Source of the DNA: Paenibacillus lentus
GTDB taxonomy: Bacteria > Bacillota > Bacilli > Paenibacillales > Paenibacillaceae
Assembly (NCBI RefSeq): GCF_003931855.1
Contig: NZ_CP034248.1
Coordinates: 2,790,001 to 2,854,000, forward strand
DNA length: 64,000 nt
Reading direction: 5' to 3'
The notes under the pieces were generated by a model. It was not told the origin of the DNA. It worked only from the letters and a program-made list of their open reading frames with translations, and did not search any database. Numbering within the stretch: position 1 is the stretch's first letter; each line of letters opens with the position of its first letter. The position numbers and the translations under genes were made by a program. This document shows positions 18,986 to 27,294 of the stretch, piece after piece.

Positions 18986-19045
18986 TGGTAAAGTAAGGTT
19001 GTAAGAAACAATAATTACTTTACTACCTCGAAGGAGGGAATTGTC

Positions 19046-19360
19046 TTGCAACAATGGTTTGCCGATCATCCGGTGATTGCGTATATTCTCATTTTTGTAT
19101 TGGTTACTTTCGTGTACAATAAGGTGTTTCGGGCTCAGCAGAAGCTTCCTTTATGGAAAGAAATCATCTTGTACGTGCTGATGGCGATCGGCTCCTTCAT
19201 GCTGCTCATCTTTCAAATCGACAAGCTGCCGATTATTCAATGTCTTCTGGTAGCTGTGGTGCTTATGCTTATGGTGCGCATTCGCTATTTCGTAGAAGGG
19301 CGCCGCAATAAGAAGAACGCCTCATCTGTTGTTGAAGGTGACGGCGGGACTAATCCGTAG
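19046..19360 (+). CDS. ylaH: YlaH-like membrane protein
   Basis: A 104-residue protein with three hydrophobic segments (about 9-27, 40-60, 64-82) and a basic C-terminus (EGRRNKKN), matching the YlaH family of unknown function. The start is TTG at 19046: AAGGAGGG at 19031-19038 is at the right distance and no ATG lies nearby in frame before the first helix. Its place directly after typA repeats the B. subtilis order. Confidence 0.85.
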   Translation: MQQWFADHPVIAYILIFVLVTFVYNKVFRAQQKLPLWKEIILYVLMAIGSFMLLIFQIDKLPIIQCLLVAVVLMLMVRIRYFVEGRRNKKNASSVVEGDGGTNP

Positions 19361-19457
19361 AGGCCGGAAACGGACAAGCGAAACTTTTTGATGTGCTGAT
19401 ACGTTTTTAGACTGAAGGTTAATTTGCTAATTCACATGAAAAAAGGTGTATTAATCC

Positions 19458-20546
19458 ATGAGTTCTACACGAAGTGGCCTGCCTCCTCGGGAGCAAAGCC
19501 ATAGAAGACCAATGAAGAAAAGCTCACGTAAGAAGAAAAAGAAAGCTAGTGGTTTTAAAATATTTCTAAAAACGCTGCTAACGCTAATGATTGTATTGGC
19601 TCTCGGTGTAGGTGTGTACATCGGGTATTTGACTGTGACGCTGGATCAGGTTATTCAAGAAGCGGGAACTGACGAAAAGGTTGCGCCCGAGCAGTCCGCC
19701 AAGGTTAAACCATTGACGATGCTGCTTATGGGGACGGACTATCGACCTGAGACGGGAACGTATCTCACCGATGTGATGATGGTTATGGCGATGAATCCGG
19801 AGACAAAATCGGCTACCGTCGTCTCGCTTCCTCGGGACACGTTGGTAGAGCTGAAGGGCTATAAAGCGAATAAATTGAACCATTTCTATCCGAACTTTCG
19901 CGTCCAGGAGAAGAAAACGGGCATTTCGGCTAGCTATGAAATGAAAACGATGATGAGCAAATATTTCGACCTGAATATTGATTACGTTACCGTAATAAAT
20001 TTCCAAGGGTTTCGGGATGTTGTCGATTCGCTCGGCGGTATCGATATTAACGTTGATGCAGATATGTGCTATAAGGACACCGCGGATAACACGGACATCA
20101 ATTTGAAAAAAGGCCAGCAGCATTTATCGGGAGAGGAAGCACTCGGATATGTTCGCTATCGCAAGTCTAATTGTAGGCCGAAAACCAAGGCTTCCGATGA
20201 TTTCGACCGCAACCGCCGACAGAATGAAGTGCTGCATGCGCTTATCGACCAAGCTAAATCGTTGGATGGTGTCCTTGGAGCCGGGAAGGTGATTCAGTCG
20301 GTCGGCAAAAATATGGAGACGGATCTGGAATCCCAGCAAATGAAGAACATCATTTCCGCTTACTGGAGTATTTCTAAGGAAAATGTAGCGTTCATGCCGA
20401 TCACGGGTCAATGGAAGAGTCCTTATGTCTATTTGAATGCTGATGAACTCGAAAAAGCCAAACAAGCGCTTAATGATGAACTGGCTGGTAATCGGGTGTT
20501 AGTTGAGGACAACGGAGAATCTGAGCAGGACGAAGCAGGCAGCTGA
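19458..20546 (+). CDS. LytR-CpsA-Psr (LCP) family cell-wall ligase
   Basis: LCP proteins transfer undecaprenyl-linked polymers such as teichoic acids onto peptidoglycan on the outer membrane face. The 362-residue protein has a Lys/Arg-rich cytoplasmic tail (about 20-35), one membrane helix (36-58) and an LCP domain with LLMGTDYRP, SLPRDT, KLNHFYP and DFDRNRRQNEV, the conserved Asp/Arg motifs that hold the pyrophosphate. The C-terminus is acidic. AAAAAAGGTG precedes ATG 19458. Which polymer it attaches cannot be told. Confidence 0.92.
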   Translation: MSSTRSGLPPREQSHRRPMKKSSRKKKKKASGFKIFLKTLLTLMIVLALGVGVYIGYLTVTLDQVIQEAGTDEKVAPEQSAKVKPLTMLLMGTDYRPETGTYLTDVMMVMAMNPETKSATVVSLPRDTLVELKGYKANKLNHFYPNFRVQEKKTGISASYEMKTMMSKYFDLNIDYVTVINFQGFRDVVDSLGGIDINVDADMCYKDTADNTDINLKKGQQHLSGEEALGYVRYRKSNCRPKTKASDDFDRNRRQNEVLHALIDQAKSLDGVLGAGKVIQSVGKNMETDLESQQMKNIISAYWSISKENVAFMPITGQWKSPYVYLNADELEKAKQALNDELAGNRVLVEDNGESEQDEAGS

Positions 20547-20549
20547 TGA

Positions 20550-20579
20550 TTGAAGGCAAGTTTTGCCGCGTGATATAAT
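20550..20579 (+). promoter_or_regulatory. SigA-type promoter before the PPOX-family gene
   Basis: TTGAAG at 20550-20555, 18-base spacer, TATAAT at 20574-20579, within the 70-base gap after the LCP gene. Confidence 0.55.
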
Positions 20580-20616
20580 ACAATCAAATAGAAGGATTGT
20601 ATGGGAGGGCTGGTTC

Positions 20617-21069
20617 ATGTCCGAGATTGTTACGCAGTTATCCGAACCGTTGTACAGTGCATTCCAGTCCGAGATGTTTGTGCTGCTGAGCACGGTAGAT
20701 GCCGAGTCTGGCGGCCCGACTTCAAGTGCGATTTCCTGGATTTATGCTCTTGATCATTCCACGCTGCGCCTTACGCTTGACCATCGCTCACGGCTGGTTG
20801 GGAATATCAAGGCTCATCCAAAGGTTACCATTACAGCTTTTGGCGAGGGAACGATTTATGCCATTAACGGCAGTGCGTCCGTCGCTCAAGATCCGCTTAA
20901 AGGAGTTCCTTTCCAAATGTGCTGCTTCGATGTGCGCATCGAAGCCGTTCGCAACGCTCTGTTCTACGGAGCGCAGCTTGTATCTGCTCCTGTGTACAAA
21001 AAGGTTTACGATCGTCGTGCAGCGGACATGCTGGACACTCAAGTGTTTGATGCCATGAAAAAAGCCTAG
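20617..21069 (+). CDS. Pyridoxamine 5'-phosphate oxidase-family protein
   Basis: A 150-residue protein with the split-barrel flavin-binding fold pattern of small PPOX-like proteins: strands around FVLLSTVDAESGGPTSS, SAISWIYALDHSTLRL, SRLVGNIKAHPKVTI. These usually bind FMN or F420; neither cofactor nor substrate can be assigned. GGGAGGG at 20603-20609 precedes ATG 20617, so the in-frame ATG at 20581 upstream region is not used. It has its own promoter and a strong terminator, suggesting it is transcribed alone. Confidence 0.8.
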   Translation: MSEIVTQLSEPLYSAFQSEMFVLLSTVDAESGGPTSSAISWIYALDHSTLRLTLDHRSRLVGNIKAHPKVTITAFGEGTIYAINGSASVAQDPLKGVPFQMCCFDVRIEAVRNALFYGAQLVSAPVYKKVYDRRAADMLDTQVFDAMKKA

Positions 21070-21095
21070 CGAGTTGTTTCTCGCTGGGCTTTTTT
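21058..21095. terminator. Bidirectional terminator between PPOX gene and ylaJ
   Basis: AAAAAAGCCTAGCGAG (21058-21073) pairs with CTCGCTGGGCTTTTTT (21080-21095), with one G-T pair. T-runs appear on both strands, so it can end both convergent genes. The left arm overlaps the PPOX-family stop codon. Confidence 0.85.
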
Positions 21096-21102
21096 CGTTG
21101 TC

Positions 21103-21801
21103 TTATCGATTATTTATGTCCTGTGGGGTCCTTTGCATGTTGTTGTTATTGTTGTTTTGCTGATTTTTATTTTGTCGCGATTTAGATTTGTAGGTATGAC
21201 TTTCCGTGGAAGGTTGGCTTCCTGCTCCTGGCTTGCGTCCCTGCATATCATTTTCGGTTCTCGGAACCGTGTCCCTTGGCATTTGCGGAATGATCCTACC
21301 GATAATATCGGCTAACTCTGTCGCAAATCCGGATACGGGATGTCCTGCACGCATTTTATCGCCGATTTCGGCAATCCGATTGTTCAGATCGATATCAGCC
21401 GTTACGATAGCACCGGCGCCCTGTGGATCTTTCCGTAACGCCTCAGCCACAGTGTACTTAATATTGCCGACACTAGCTCTTTCCAGATTACCGTCCACAT
21501 CGATGCCGACAATGGCCGTGTTGCCCATAATAACGCAGTGAGCGCCTTTAACGCCTGGGACTCGCATTACGAGCTGTTCTAGATGAGCTTGCTTCGTAAG
21601 CTGACCTTGATTATTGGCATTGGTTACGTTGTTGTTCATATTGTTGGCATTGTCAGTGATAGGCATTCCGTCATTTTCGATGCTCTGAGCCCGCGGGCTA
21701 TTGTTTTGTTGACTTTGGGGGGAGGGTGATGCCTTTTGTGAAGCTGTTCCACAGCCTGTAAGAAGAATAGCCGTCAATAACAAATACAGCCCTATTCGCA
21801 T
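21103..21801 (-). CDS. ylaJ: YhcN/YlaJ family sporulation lipoprotein
   Basis: A 232-residue lipoprotein on the - strand. The signal peptide ends in ILLTGC, a lipobox with the acylated Cys near residue 17. A Ser/Gln/Asn-rich linker (20-70) leads to the conserved YhcN/YlaJ domain (about 70-165: VPGVKGAHCVIMGNTAIVG, VADIDLN-type segments), followed by an Asn/Gln-rich tail with runs of N. In the family such proteins are found in spores or forespore membranes. Start ATG at 21801 follows AAGGATCG. It diverges from ylaK; the shared 111-base gap must hold both promoters. Confidence 0.88.
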   Translation of the reverse strand: MRIGLYLLLTAILLTGCGTASQKASPSPQSQQNNSPRAQSIENDGMPITDNANNMNNNVTNANNQGQLTKQAHLEQLVMRVPGVKGAHCVIMGNTAIVGIDVDGNLERASVGNIKYTVAEALRKDPQGAGAIVTADIDLNNRIAEIGDKMRAGHPVSGFATELADIIGRIIPQMPRDTVPRTENDMQGRKPGAGSQPSTESHTYKSKSRQNKNQQNNNNNNMQRTPQDINNR

Positions 21802-21912
21802 GTTAGATCGATCCTTTCGGGAATAATGTCTGTCTTTACGTTTCCCGTGCATGGGATGAAATATGTATGTGAAGTCAAGAGGCTGCAAAGACAAGCGGTG
21901 GAGGGGATAACT

Positions 21913-23244
21913 GTGAAAAAAATATTTGTATTGGATACGAATGTACTTCTGCACGATCCCAATGCTATTTTTTCCTTTGAAGAAAATGAGGTCGTCATTC
22001 CGGCCATAGTCTTAGAGGAGATCGACTCCAAGAAGCGAAACGCTGACGAGCTCGGCCGTAATGCACGGGGAGTCTCCAGGTTACTTGACGGACTGCGTGA
22101 GACGGGTCATCTTCACGACGGTGTAAAGTTGAATAACGGCGGAACGGTAAGGGTGGAGCTAAACCACCGTAGCTTCGCCAAAGTACAGGAAATGTTCGGG
22201 GACATGTCCAATGACAATCGCATACTCGCCGTTGCCCTTAACTACCATCTCGAGGAGATCGAGCTTGGCTCATCCAGGACGGTCGTGCTCGTCAGCAAAG
22301 ACGTCCTTGTTCGCATCAAGGCGGACGTGCTTGGCCTTATGACTCAAGATTACCTATCTGACCGTACGGCAGGCCTTAATGAGCTGTATGCAGGACATTC
22401 CACCGTTAAAGTACATCCAGCCGTTATTGATGAATTTTATTCTTACCGTTCCCTTCCGATTCAACCGCTGGGGCTAAGCTACGCTCTCTATCCTCATGAA
22501 TTTGTCATTCTGAAGGATGAAATGGGGAGCGGGAAGTCGGCCCTATTGAAGGTCAGTGAGGATCGCTTGAAGCTTGCGCCGCTATTTCTTAGCAATGAGC
22601 CTATCTGGGGGATCAGCGCACGCAATGCCCAGCAGCGGATGGCGCTTGAGCTGCTGTTGAATGACGAAATCCCGCTTGTAACTATTACAGGTAAAGCTGG
22701 AACCGGAAAAACCTTGCTTGCACTTGCAGCTGGCTTACTGAAGGTAGAAGATGAGCATAAATATAAAAAATTGTTAATTGCCCGTCCCGTAGTTCCGATG
22801 GGCAAGGATATCGGATATTTACCCGGGGAGAAGGAAGAGAAGCTTCGGCCGTGGATGCAGCCTATTTACGATAATTTGGAGTATTTATTCGATACGAAGA
22901 AATCAGGGGATATCGATAAAATTCTCTTGGGACTAGGCAGCATCCAAGTTGAGGCGCTCACTTACATTCGCGGCCGATCCATTCCGGGACAGTTTATCAT
23001 TGTCGATGAGGCTCAGAATCTGACTCGTCATGAAGTCAAAACGATTGTCTCTCGCGTCGGAGAAGGTAGTAAGATAGTACTGCTAGGGGATCCAGAACAA
23101 ATTGATCATCCTTATTTGGATTCCGCGAGCAATGGGTTAACTTATCTCGTTGAACGCTTTAAGGAACAGGGGTTGAGCGGTCATATTACTTTAGAGAAAG
23201 GCGAACGCTCCAAGTTGGCTCAGGCTGCTGCTGATTTACTCTAA
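21913..23244 (+). CDS. ylaK: PIN-domain PhoH-like ATPase (YlaK)
   Basis: PhoH2-type protein of 443 residues: an N-terminal PIN ribonuclease domain (FVLDTNVLLHDP, VLEEID, NDNRILAVA, acidic catalytic residues) fused to a PhoH RNA helicase-like ATPase with Walker A GKAGTGKT (260-267) and Walker B IVDEAQN (D365, E366). Such fusions unwind and cut RNA in tested members. The frame is open from 21826, but the GTG at 21913 follows GGAGGGG and gives the expected MKKIFVLDTN start. Position near typA, ylaH and ylaJ keeps the yla neighbourhood. A terminator follows. Confidence 0.93.
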   Translation: MKKIFVLDTNVLLHDPNAIFSFEENEVVIPAIVLEEIDSKKRNADELGRNARGVSRLLDGLRETGHLHDGVKLNNGGTVRVELNHRSFAKVQEMFGDMSNDNRILAVALNYHLEEIELGSSRTVVLVSKDVLVRIKADVLGLMTQDYLSDRTAGLNELYAGHSTVKVHPAVIDEFYSYRSLPIQPLGLSYALYPHEFVILKDEMGSGKSALLKVSEDRLKLAPLFLSNEPIWGISARNAQQRMALELLLNDEIPLVTITGKAGTGKTLLALAAGLLKVEDEHKYKKLLIARPVVPMGKDIGYLPGEKEEKLRPWMQPIYDNLEYLFDTKKSGDIDKILLGLGSIQVEALTYIRGRSIPGQFIIVDEAQNLTRHEVKTIVSRVGEGSKIVLLGDPEQIDHPYLDSASNGLTYLVERFKEQGLSGHITLEKGERSKLAQAAADLL

Positions 23245-23281
23245 TGATGATTTGAAGAATATAATAAGTAGCTTAATTGAG

Positions 23282-23308
23282 CCGCCGGACTTAGTTTCGG
23301 CGGTTTTT
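23282..23308 (+). terminator. Terminator after ylaK
   Basis: CCGCCG (23282-23287) pairs with CGGCGG (23298-23303), then TTTTT. Confidence 0.75.
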
Positions 23309-23404
23309 ACCATGTTTTGTAGGGGACAAAGTATGAGGTAATTTGTTACAATAGGGTTTGATTAATGTCGACTGAAGATTGGAACGCGGAGAGGAAGAAC
23401 AGTT

Positions 23405-24679
23405 GTGAAGCGTAGAAATCATTGGGTACTTTTTGCTATCCTATTACTTGCTTTGATTAACTTGTCTCCAAGTAAGCAATCAACCCTCATTCGCAATGAG
23501 GGAGATACAATTCCAGAATCTATGTCACTTCCGAATCCTAAAGAAGTGCAGGAGCCAGGCCATTTCCGGGTTGCTGTTCAGATGAATGAAGGGGAATTTC
23601 TCCGGTTGCAGCAAATGAATGATGAATATATGAATCAAACTGCGGATCAGGTGGATTTAGTAAATATCCCTTTGGGCGAGCAATCGCATCTGACTTTACT
23701 GCAGCAATTTGAGCTGGGCGATTCACCCGACGTCCTGTTGCTCCCAAATGATTGGATCCGCAAGTTTGCATCTAGCGGCTACCTCATGCCTGCGGAGCGC
23801 TATTACTCCAGTCCTTTGACTGGGGAGGTGCTAGGTGCTTTGTTAGCCCAAAATGAATGGAATGGATATATCTGGGGTGTTCCTTTTGATGTCGATCCTT
23901 ATGTATTCGCATACAATCCTGACTTGATTCAAGAGCTGGGGTTCGATCAGCCGCCGAAATCAGTTGATGACTGGGAGAGACTCTTATCTGCGTTTAAGAA
24001 GCAAAGCCAGATACCAAATCTTCTTGCCGTTGATCAAACCGAGCCTTATGCGGCTTTATCGTTATTATGGCAGTTTGGAGGAAATACGGCTACGGGCAGC
24101 CCGTCCATTTTTGAAATCACGGAAGGAATGCAGCGAGGAATACGGTTCTTGGAGGAGATACGGCCTTATTTGCTTCGTTATCATGTTGAAGCACAGCCTT
24201 CGCCAAACGTTTGGAAACGAATGTACGACGGCGAAGTTGTGATTTGCCTTGTACGTGCCTCTGACATCAAAAACGGGCAGCATCCGAGAATGAAAATATT
24301 TATGCCGGAACCAGGGAATACGGGGAAAGCGATGTGGAACTATGGCCGGAGCTTTGTAGTATCCTCCAAGAGTAGCAATGCTGAAGCAGCTGGGAATTGG
24401 ATCATGGAAATGACCGTGGCCAGTAAACAGCGGGAGTGGTATGAAATTACGGGACATATGCCTGTATTAAAATCGCTGTATTTTGATTTTGAAAAAAACA
24501 AAATACCAGCATGGGTTCCGGCGTCGCTAGTGGGCAGCAAATCAGACGCCCTGCCTGTAAGCAGCATATTGCCTGAGCAAATAGAGCAATTTTCACGCCT
24601 ATCCATAGAGTTTATGAATGGACATATCGGTCCAGAGCAATATATGAAAGAAATATCGCAAATTGGCGATGAAAAATAA
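23405..24679 (+). CDS. Extracellular solute-binding protein (family 1), orphan
   Basis: A 424-residue protein of the periplasmic-binding type I sugar class: an N-terminal hydrophobic segment (8-20), a LQQFELGDSPDVLLLPNDW motif, VPFDVDPYVFAYNPDL hinge segment and PEPGNTGKAMWNYGRSFVVSS in the second lobe. There is no lipobox Cys, so it may be a membrane-anchored or secreted form. No permease or ATPase gene is adjacent. Start is GTG 23405 behind GAGAGGAAG. It converges with the coiled-coil gene. Ligand unknown; transport with a distant permease or a sensing role are both possible. Confidence 0.85.
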   Translation: MKRRNHWVLFAILLLALINLSPSKQSTLIRNEGDTIPESMSLPNPKEVQEPGHFRVAVQMNEGEFLRLQQMNDEYMNQTADQVDLVNIPLGEQSHLTLLQQFELGDSPDVLLLPNDWIRKFASSGYLMPAERYYSSPLTGEVLGALLAQNEWNGYIWGVPFDVDPYVFAYNPDLIQELGFDQPPKSVDDWERLLSAFKKQSQIPNLLAVDQTEPYAALSLLWQFGGNTATGSPSIFEITEGMQRGIRFLEEIRPYLLRYHVEAQPSPNVWKRMYDGEVVICLVRASDIKNGQHPRMKIFMPEPGNTGKAMWNYGRSFVVSSKSSNAEAAGNWIMEMTVASKQREWYEITGHMPVLKSLYFDFEKNKIPAWVPASLVGSKSDALPVSSILPEQIEQFSRLSIEFMNGHIGPEQYMKEISQIGDEK

Positions 24680-24696
24680 AATAAAGCCAAAAGCAA

Positions 24697-24720
24697 GAAG
24701 CCCTCTAAAGAGAGAGCTTC
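24697..24720 (-). terminator. Possible terminator of the coiled-coil gene
   Basis: On the - strand GAAGCTCTCT and AGAGGGCTTC form a stem with one G-T pair, followed by a broken T-rich stretch (TTGCTTTTGG and on). The stem overlaps the stop codon. The T-run is weak. Confidence 0.45.
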
Positions 24721-25796
24721 AGCTTTACCGTTAAGGTTCCCTTCTGAATAGCGGCCTCGTAAGCTTTCACGAAGGGAACTATTTTTTGCGGGTAAAAACC
24801 GAGATCAAAATCATTTTGCAGCTCTGTGCGCGTTGTATCGGGTAACTCTAAACCGTTAAATACAAGTCGATCTACATGGAATATAAGGGCGTTTTGAGGT
24901 TCGTCCTCTACGGTATAATGACCTTCTACTCGAAGATTGAGGCCTTCCCGGCTACCTGTAGCAACGATTTTCTCTTTCTCGAATATGAAAGCCATGTTGC
25001 TGAGAAGCGCATTTTTGCTGTGCAGAAAAGCATTCAAATCTTCCTCGCGAATCACAAGCACATATCCTCCGTTTTCAGAGACTAGGCTGTCTTGATGATC
25101 CTTTAAAAAGTCCTGAAAATCCATCATGGCAGAAGCGAGGGCACTGAAGTAACGGCGCACTTCATGTAAACCGACATTTTCCCAATAGGTCGTCAGTTCT
25201 TCAATCATAACTCGCAAATGCTCCGGATCGGTGCTCGCTCCCAATTTGCTGTCCACGCTCCGCTGCAGCTCTATCACACGTTCACGCTGCTTCAATAAGT
25301 TCTCTTTCATTTGTGTGAGATTGTTGGTTAGCGCCGACAGCTGTTTCTTCGATTTGTTCAGTTTGGCAAGATCTTTCTTGTATGCCGTCAGAATATCTCG
25401 ATCCCTCTCCATGATTAATTCGTAGTAGTCCAATACCTTAAAAAAGTCCTTCCAGCTGTTTGTCGACAACAGAGCGGTAAGCAAGTCCTCGCGCTCCCCC
25501 ATATAGTAAGCTTTGAGCCGGGCGCCAGCACGCTCCTGACTGACAAGCATCTTTGCTTCCGTCGTGACTAATGCTTCGGTTAGGTCAAGCAAGGAACGTT
25601 CAGCTTCCTGCCTCCTAATCTCAATCCGGGCGATTTCTCTGTCAATTTCGACGATGGACAAACTCTTCTCCAGAATTTCCTGCTCCTCGTTGGAGAGCGG
25701 AAATGCGCTGACTGGAGGAATAGGAAAGATCCATGTCAGGAATAATGATGCAATAAGTGCGCTAGAGAAGCAGAAGGATTTGATACGTCTGTTCAA
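24705..25796 (-). CDS. Secreted or membrane-attached coiled-coil protein, family not recognised
   Basis: A 363-residue protein on the - strand. It starts with a basic then hydrophobic signal sequence (about 8-30, ending PPVSAFP, a plausible cleavage site). Residues 35-180 are rich in Glu/Lys/Leu heptads, long coiled-coil helices like the N-terminal region of CwlO-type hydrolases. The C-terminal 140 residues look globular (VLVIREEDLNAFL, RVEGHYTVEDEP, LTVKLKLSL) with no known catalytic motif. Start is TTG at 25796, seven bases after AAGGAGAGG; the in-frame ATG at 25862 has no site. I do not recognise the family. Confidence 0.8.
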   Translation of the reverse strand: MNRRIKSFCFSSALIASLFLTWIFPIPPVSAFPLSNEEQEILEKSLSIVEIDREIARIEIRRQEAERSLLDLTEALVTTEAKMLVSQERAGARLKAYYMGEREDLLTALLSTNSWKDFFKVLDYYELIMERDRDILTAYKKDLAKLNKSKKQLSALTNNLTQMKENLLKQRERVIELQRSVDSKLGASTDPEHLRVMIEELTTYWENVGLHEVRRYFSALASAMMDFQDFLKDHQDSLVSENGGYVLVIREEDLNAFLHSKNALLSNMAFIFEKEKIVATGSREGLNLRVEGHYTVEDEPQNALIFHVDRLVFNGLELPDTTRTELQNDFDLGFYPQKIVPFVKAYEAAIQKGTLTVKLKLSL

Positions 25797-25863
25797 GAGC
25801 GTTCCTCTCCTTGGGTTAAATCTATATATATATATGATAACAGTAATTGAAATAGTCTTCACG

Positions 25864-25899
25864 AAAAAGGGCGCTTCGGCATCGGCCGAAGGCGCCCTT
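25864..25899 (-). terminator. Terminator of the DUF2626 gene
   Basis: On the - strand AAGGGCGCCTTCGGC and its near-complement (25869-25880) form a long GC-rich stem with a one-base bulge, followed by TTTTT at 25864-25868. It lies 46 bases after the DUF2626 stop. Confidence 0.85.
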
Positions 25900-25944
25900 G
25901 ATTGAAAGAGTGAGTTGAATATACTCGTCCAGCACGCTTATAGA

Positions 25945-26181
25945 TTAGAGAGGTAATCCCATTTGGAAGATCGTCCAATAACTGAAGCCTGTGAAAGCGA
26001 CGATCATATATCCCCAAAATAGCAGGATATACGTCTTTTCCGTGAATTTCAAGTAACCGAAGATGACGAAAAAAGCAGTTTGCAGGAAAAATAGCAGGGC
26101 CATTTCAATATGATTACCAGCGAAGGCCATAAGTCCAATCGTTAACGTGAAAAAGCCTAGGACGCGGTACATGCGTGCCAC
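25945..26181 (-). CDS. yqgY: DUF2626 family small membrane protein (YqgY-like)
   Basis: A 78-residue protein with three hydrophobic segments (about 8-24, 27-45, 50-70) and the family opening ARMYRVLGF, followed by ALLFFLQTAFFVIFGYL. This matches DUF2626, represented by B. subtilis YqgY, of unknown function. Start is GTG at 26181 behind AAGGGGG; longer reading to 26220 has no ribosome site. It has its own SigA-type promoter and terminator, so it is a single-gene unit. Confidence 0.83.
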   Translation of the reverse strand: MARMYRVLGFFTLTIGLMAFAGNHIEMALLFFLQTAFFVIFGYLKFTEKTYILLFWGYMIVAFTGFSYWTIFQMGLPL

Positions 26182-26232
26182 AAATAAGTCCCCCTTTCGT
26201 ATGTATCGGCGACATCTCATTTTCTATTCCTC

Positions 26233-26261
26233 ATTATACCCGTTACCCTAACAACTGTAAA
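26233..26261 (-). promoter_or_regulatory. SigA-type promoter of yqgY
   Basis: Read on the - strand: TTTACA (26261-26256), 17-base spacer, TATAAT (26238-26233). One base off consensus in the -35 and perfect in the -10. Confidence 0.8.
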
Positions 26262-26473
26262 CGAAAAGTCATAAAAGTTTAACGATTTAGTCTTGATTAG
26301 TGATTTGTATTATGGACTGTAAGGAGCGTTTGGGTTGAATTTTCCTCTTTTTATCAAATGAGGTATGACAGCCCATTATTTTGGATATACAAAATAGTAT
26401 CAAATAGATTCTATGAACTCTATGAGAGGCATAGGATGGAGTAAGAAGCTTTTTTACCGATACACCGGCTCCG

Positions 26474-26501
26474 GAATCGTGCCCGGAAGACGGTTATATT
26501 A
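26474..26501 (+). promoter_or_regulatory. SigF-like promoter of rsfA
   Basis: GGTTATATTA at 26492-26501 fits the SigF -10 pattern GGNNANAHTR exactly. GAATC at 26474-26478 is a partial -35 at a 13-base spacing, slightly short. rsfA is under SigF in B. subtilis, which supports the call. Confidence 0.5.
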
Positions 26502-26527
26502 GGATGTCGTTAGGAGGTTTTTATAGC

Positions 26528-27181
26528 ATGACAGCTGTGAGACAAGATGCATGGAGCGCGGAGGATGACTTGATTTTGGCCGAGGTAACCTTACGCCATA
26601 TCCGCGAAGGCAGTACCCAATTGACTGCGTTTGAAGAAGTGGGGGAGCGAATCGGGAGAACGGCAGCAGCTTGCGGTTTTCGCTGGAACAGCTGTGTCCG
26701 TAAAAAGTACGAAGCGGCTATTGGCATCGCCAAAGCACAGCGGCAGAAGCGGAACTATATGAAAAAGCAAGGTTCGGTTGCGAATCATTCTTCAATGGCC
26801 TCCTTGGCCTCTGTAGATCTAGAAGAGGGACTCTATAAAAGTGAAGGTGCTACAGAAGAGACAATTTCTATCGATGCGGTGATTCGTTTTTTACGTGGGT
26901 GGAAGAACACGGTTCAGGAAACGAGCAGATATGTGAAGCAGCTAGAGAAAGAGCTACGCGAGAAAGACGAGGAACTGGCCATTCTGCGTGAAGAGAAGAA
27001 CCGTCTATCGAATCAAGTGAATGAAGTGCAGACGGATTATCGTGTCGTTAACGATGATTATAAGGCGTTGATTCAAATTATGGATCGGGCACGTCGGCTT
27101 GCATTCCTCAACGAAGAGGACGAAGAACAGAAGACAAGATTCAAGATGGATGCGAACGGAAATTTGGAGCGAATCGAATAA
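26528..27181 (+). CDS. rsfA: RsfA family prespore-specific transcription regulator
   Basis: A 217-residue protein with an N-terminal Myb/SANT-like DNA-binding domain (about 4-60: RQDAWSAEDDLILAEVTLRHIR, RIGRTAAACGFRWNSCVRKKY), a polar linker, and a C-terminal coiled coil (about 140-195) that probably mediates dimerisation. This is the pattern of RsfA, which tunes SigF-dependent genes in the B. subtilis forespore. TAGGAGG at 26511-26517 precedes ATG 26528. It ends in a terminator that overlaps the next promoter region. Confidence 0.9.
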   Translation: MTAVRQDAWSAEDDLILAEVTLRHIREGSTQLTAFEEVGERIGRTAAACGFRWNSCVRKKYEAAIGIAKAQRQKRNYMKKQGSVANHSSMASLASVDLEEGLYKSEGATEETISIDAVIRFLRGWKNTVQETSRYVKQLEKELREKDEELAILREEKNRLSNQVNEVQTDYRVVNDDYKALIQIMDRARRLAFLNEEDEEQKTRFKMDANGNLERIE

Positions 27182-27201
27182 TGAAATTGTGGTTTAAATC
27201 G

Positions 27202-27233
27202 AAATTCCGGCATGGTCATGCCGGAATTTTTTT
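27202..27233 (+). terminator. Terminator after rsfA
   Basis: AAATTCCGGCATG (27202-27214) pairs perfectly with CATGCCGGAATTT (27217-27229), followed by more T to 27233. Confidence 0.88.
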
Positions 27234-27261
27234 GTGCTGCATAGGCAAGGTTTGGTATAAA
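27232..27261 (+). promoter_or_regulatory. Possible promoter of panE
   Basis: TTGTGC at 27232-27237 and TATAAA at 27256-27261 with an 18-base spacer, placed immediately after the rsfA terminator. Match to consensus is moderate. Confidence 0.4.
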
Positions 27262-27294
27262 GGAAATAACAGAAATGCGAAGAGGGTGGACGAA

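Larger units (their letters stand above)
26182..26527. other. Intergenic region between yqgY and rsfA
   Basis: A 346-base gap between divergent genes. It holds the yqgY promoter on the - strand at 26233-26261 and a SigF-like promoter for rsfA at 26474-26501. The AT-rich middle (about 26262-26450) shows no open frame with a ribosome site and no clear hairpin. Confidence 0.6.

Noticed and set aside
25823..25836. TATATATATATATG tract before the coiled-coil gene as a microsatellite or phase-variable element
   Set aside because: It is short, lies outside the chosen coding start, and there is no sign of variation from one sequence.
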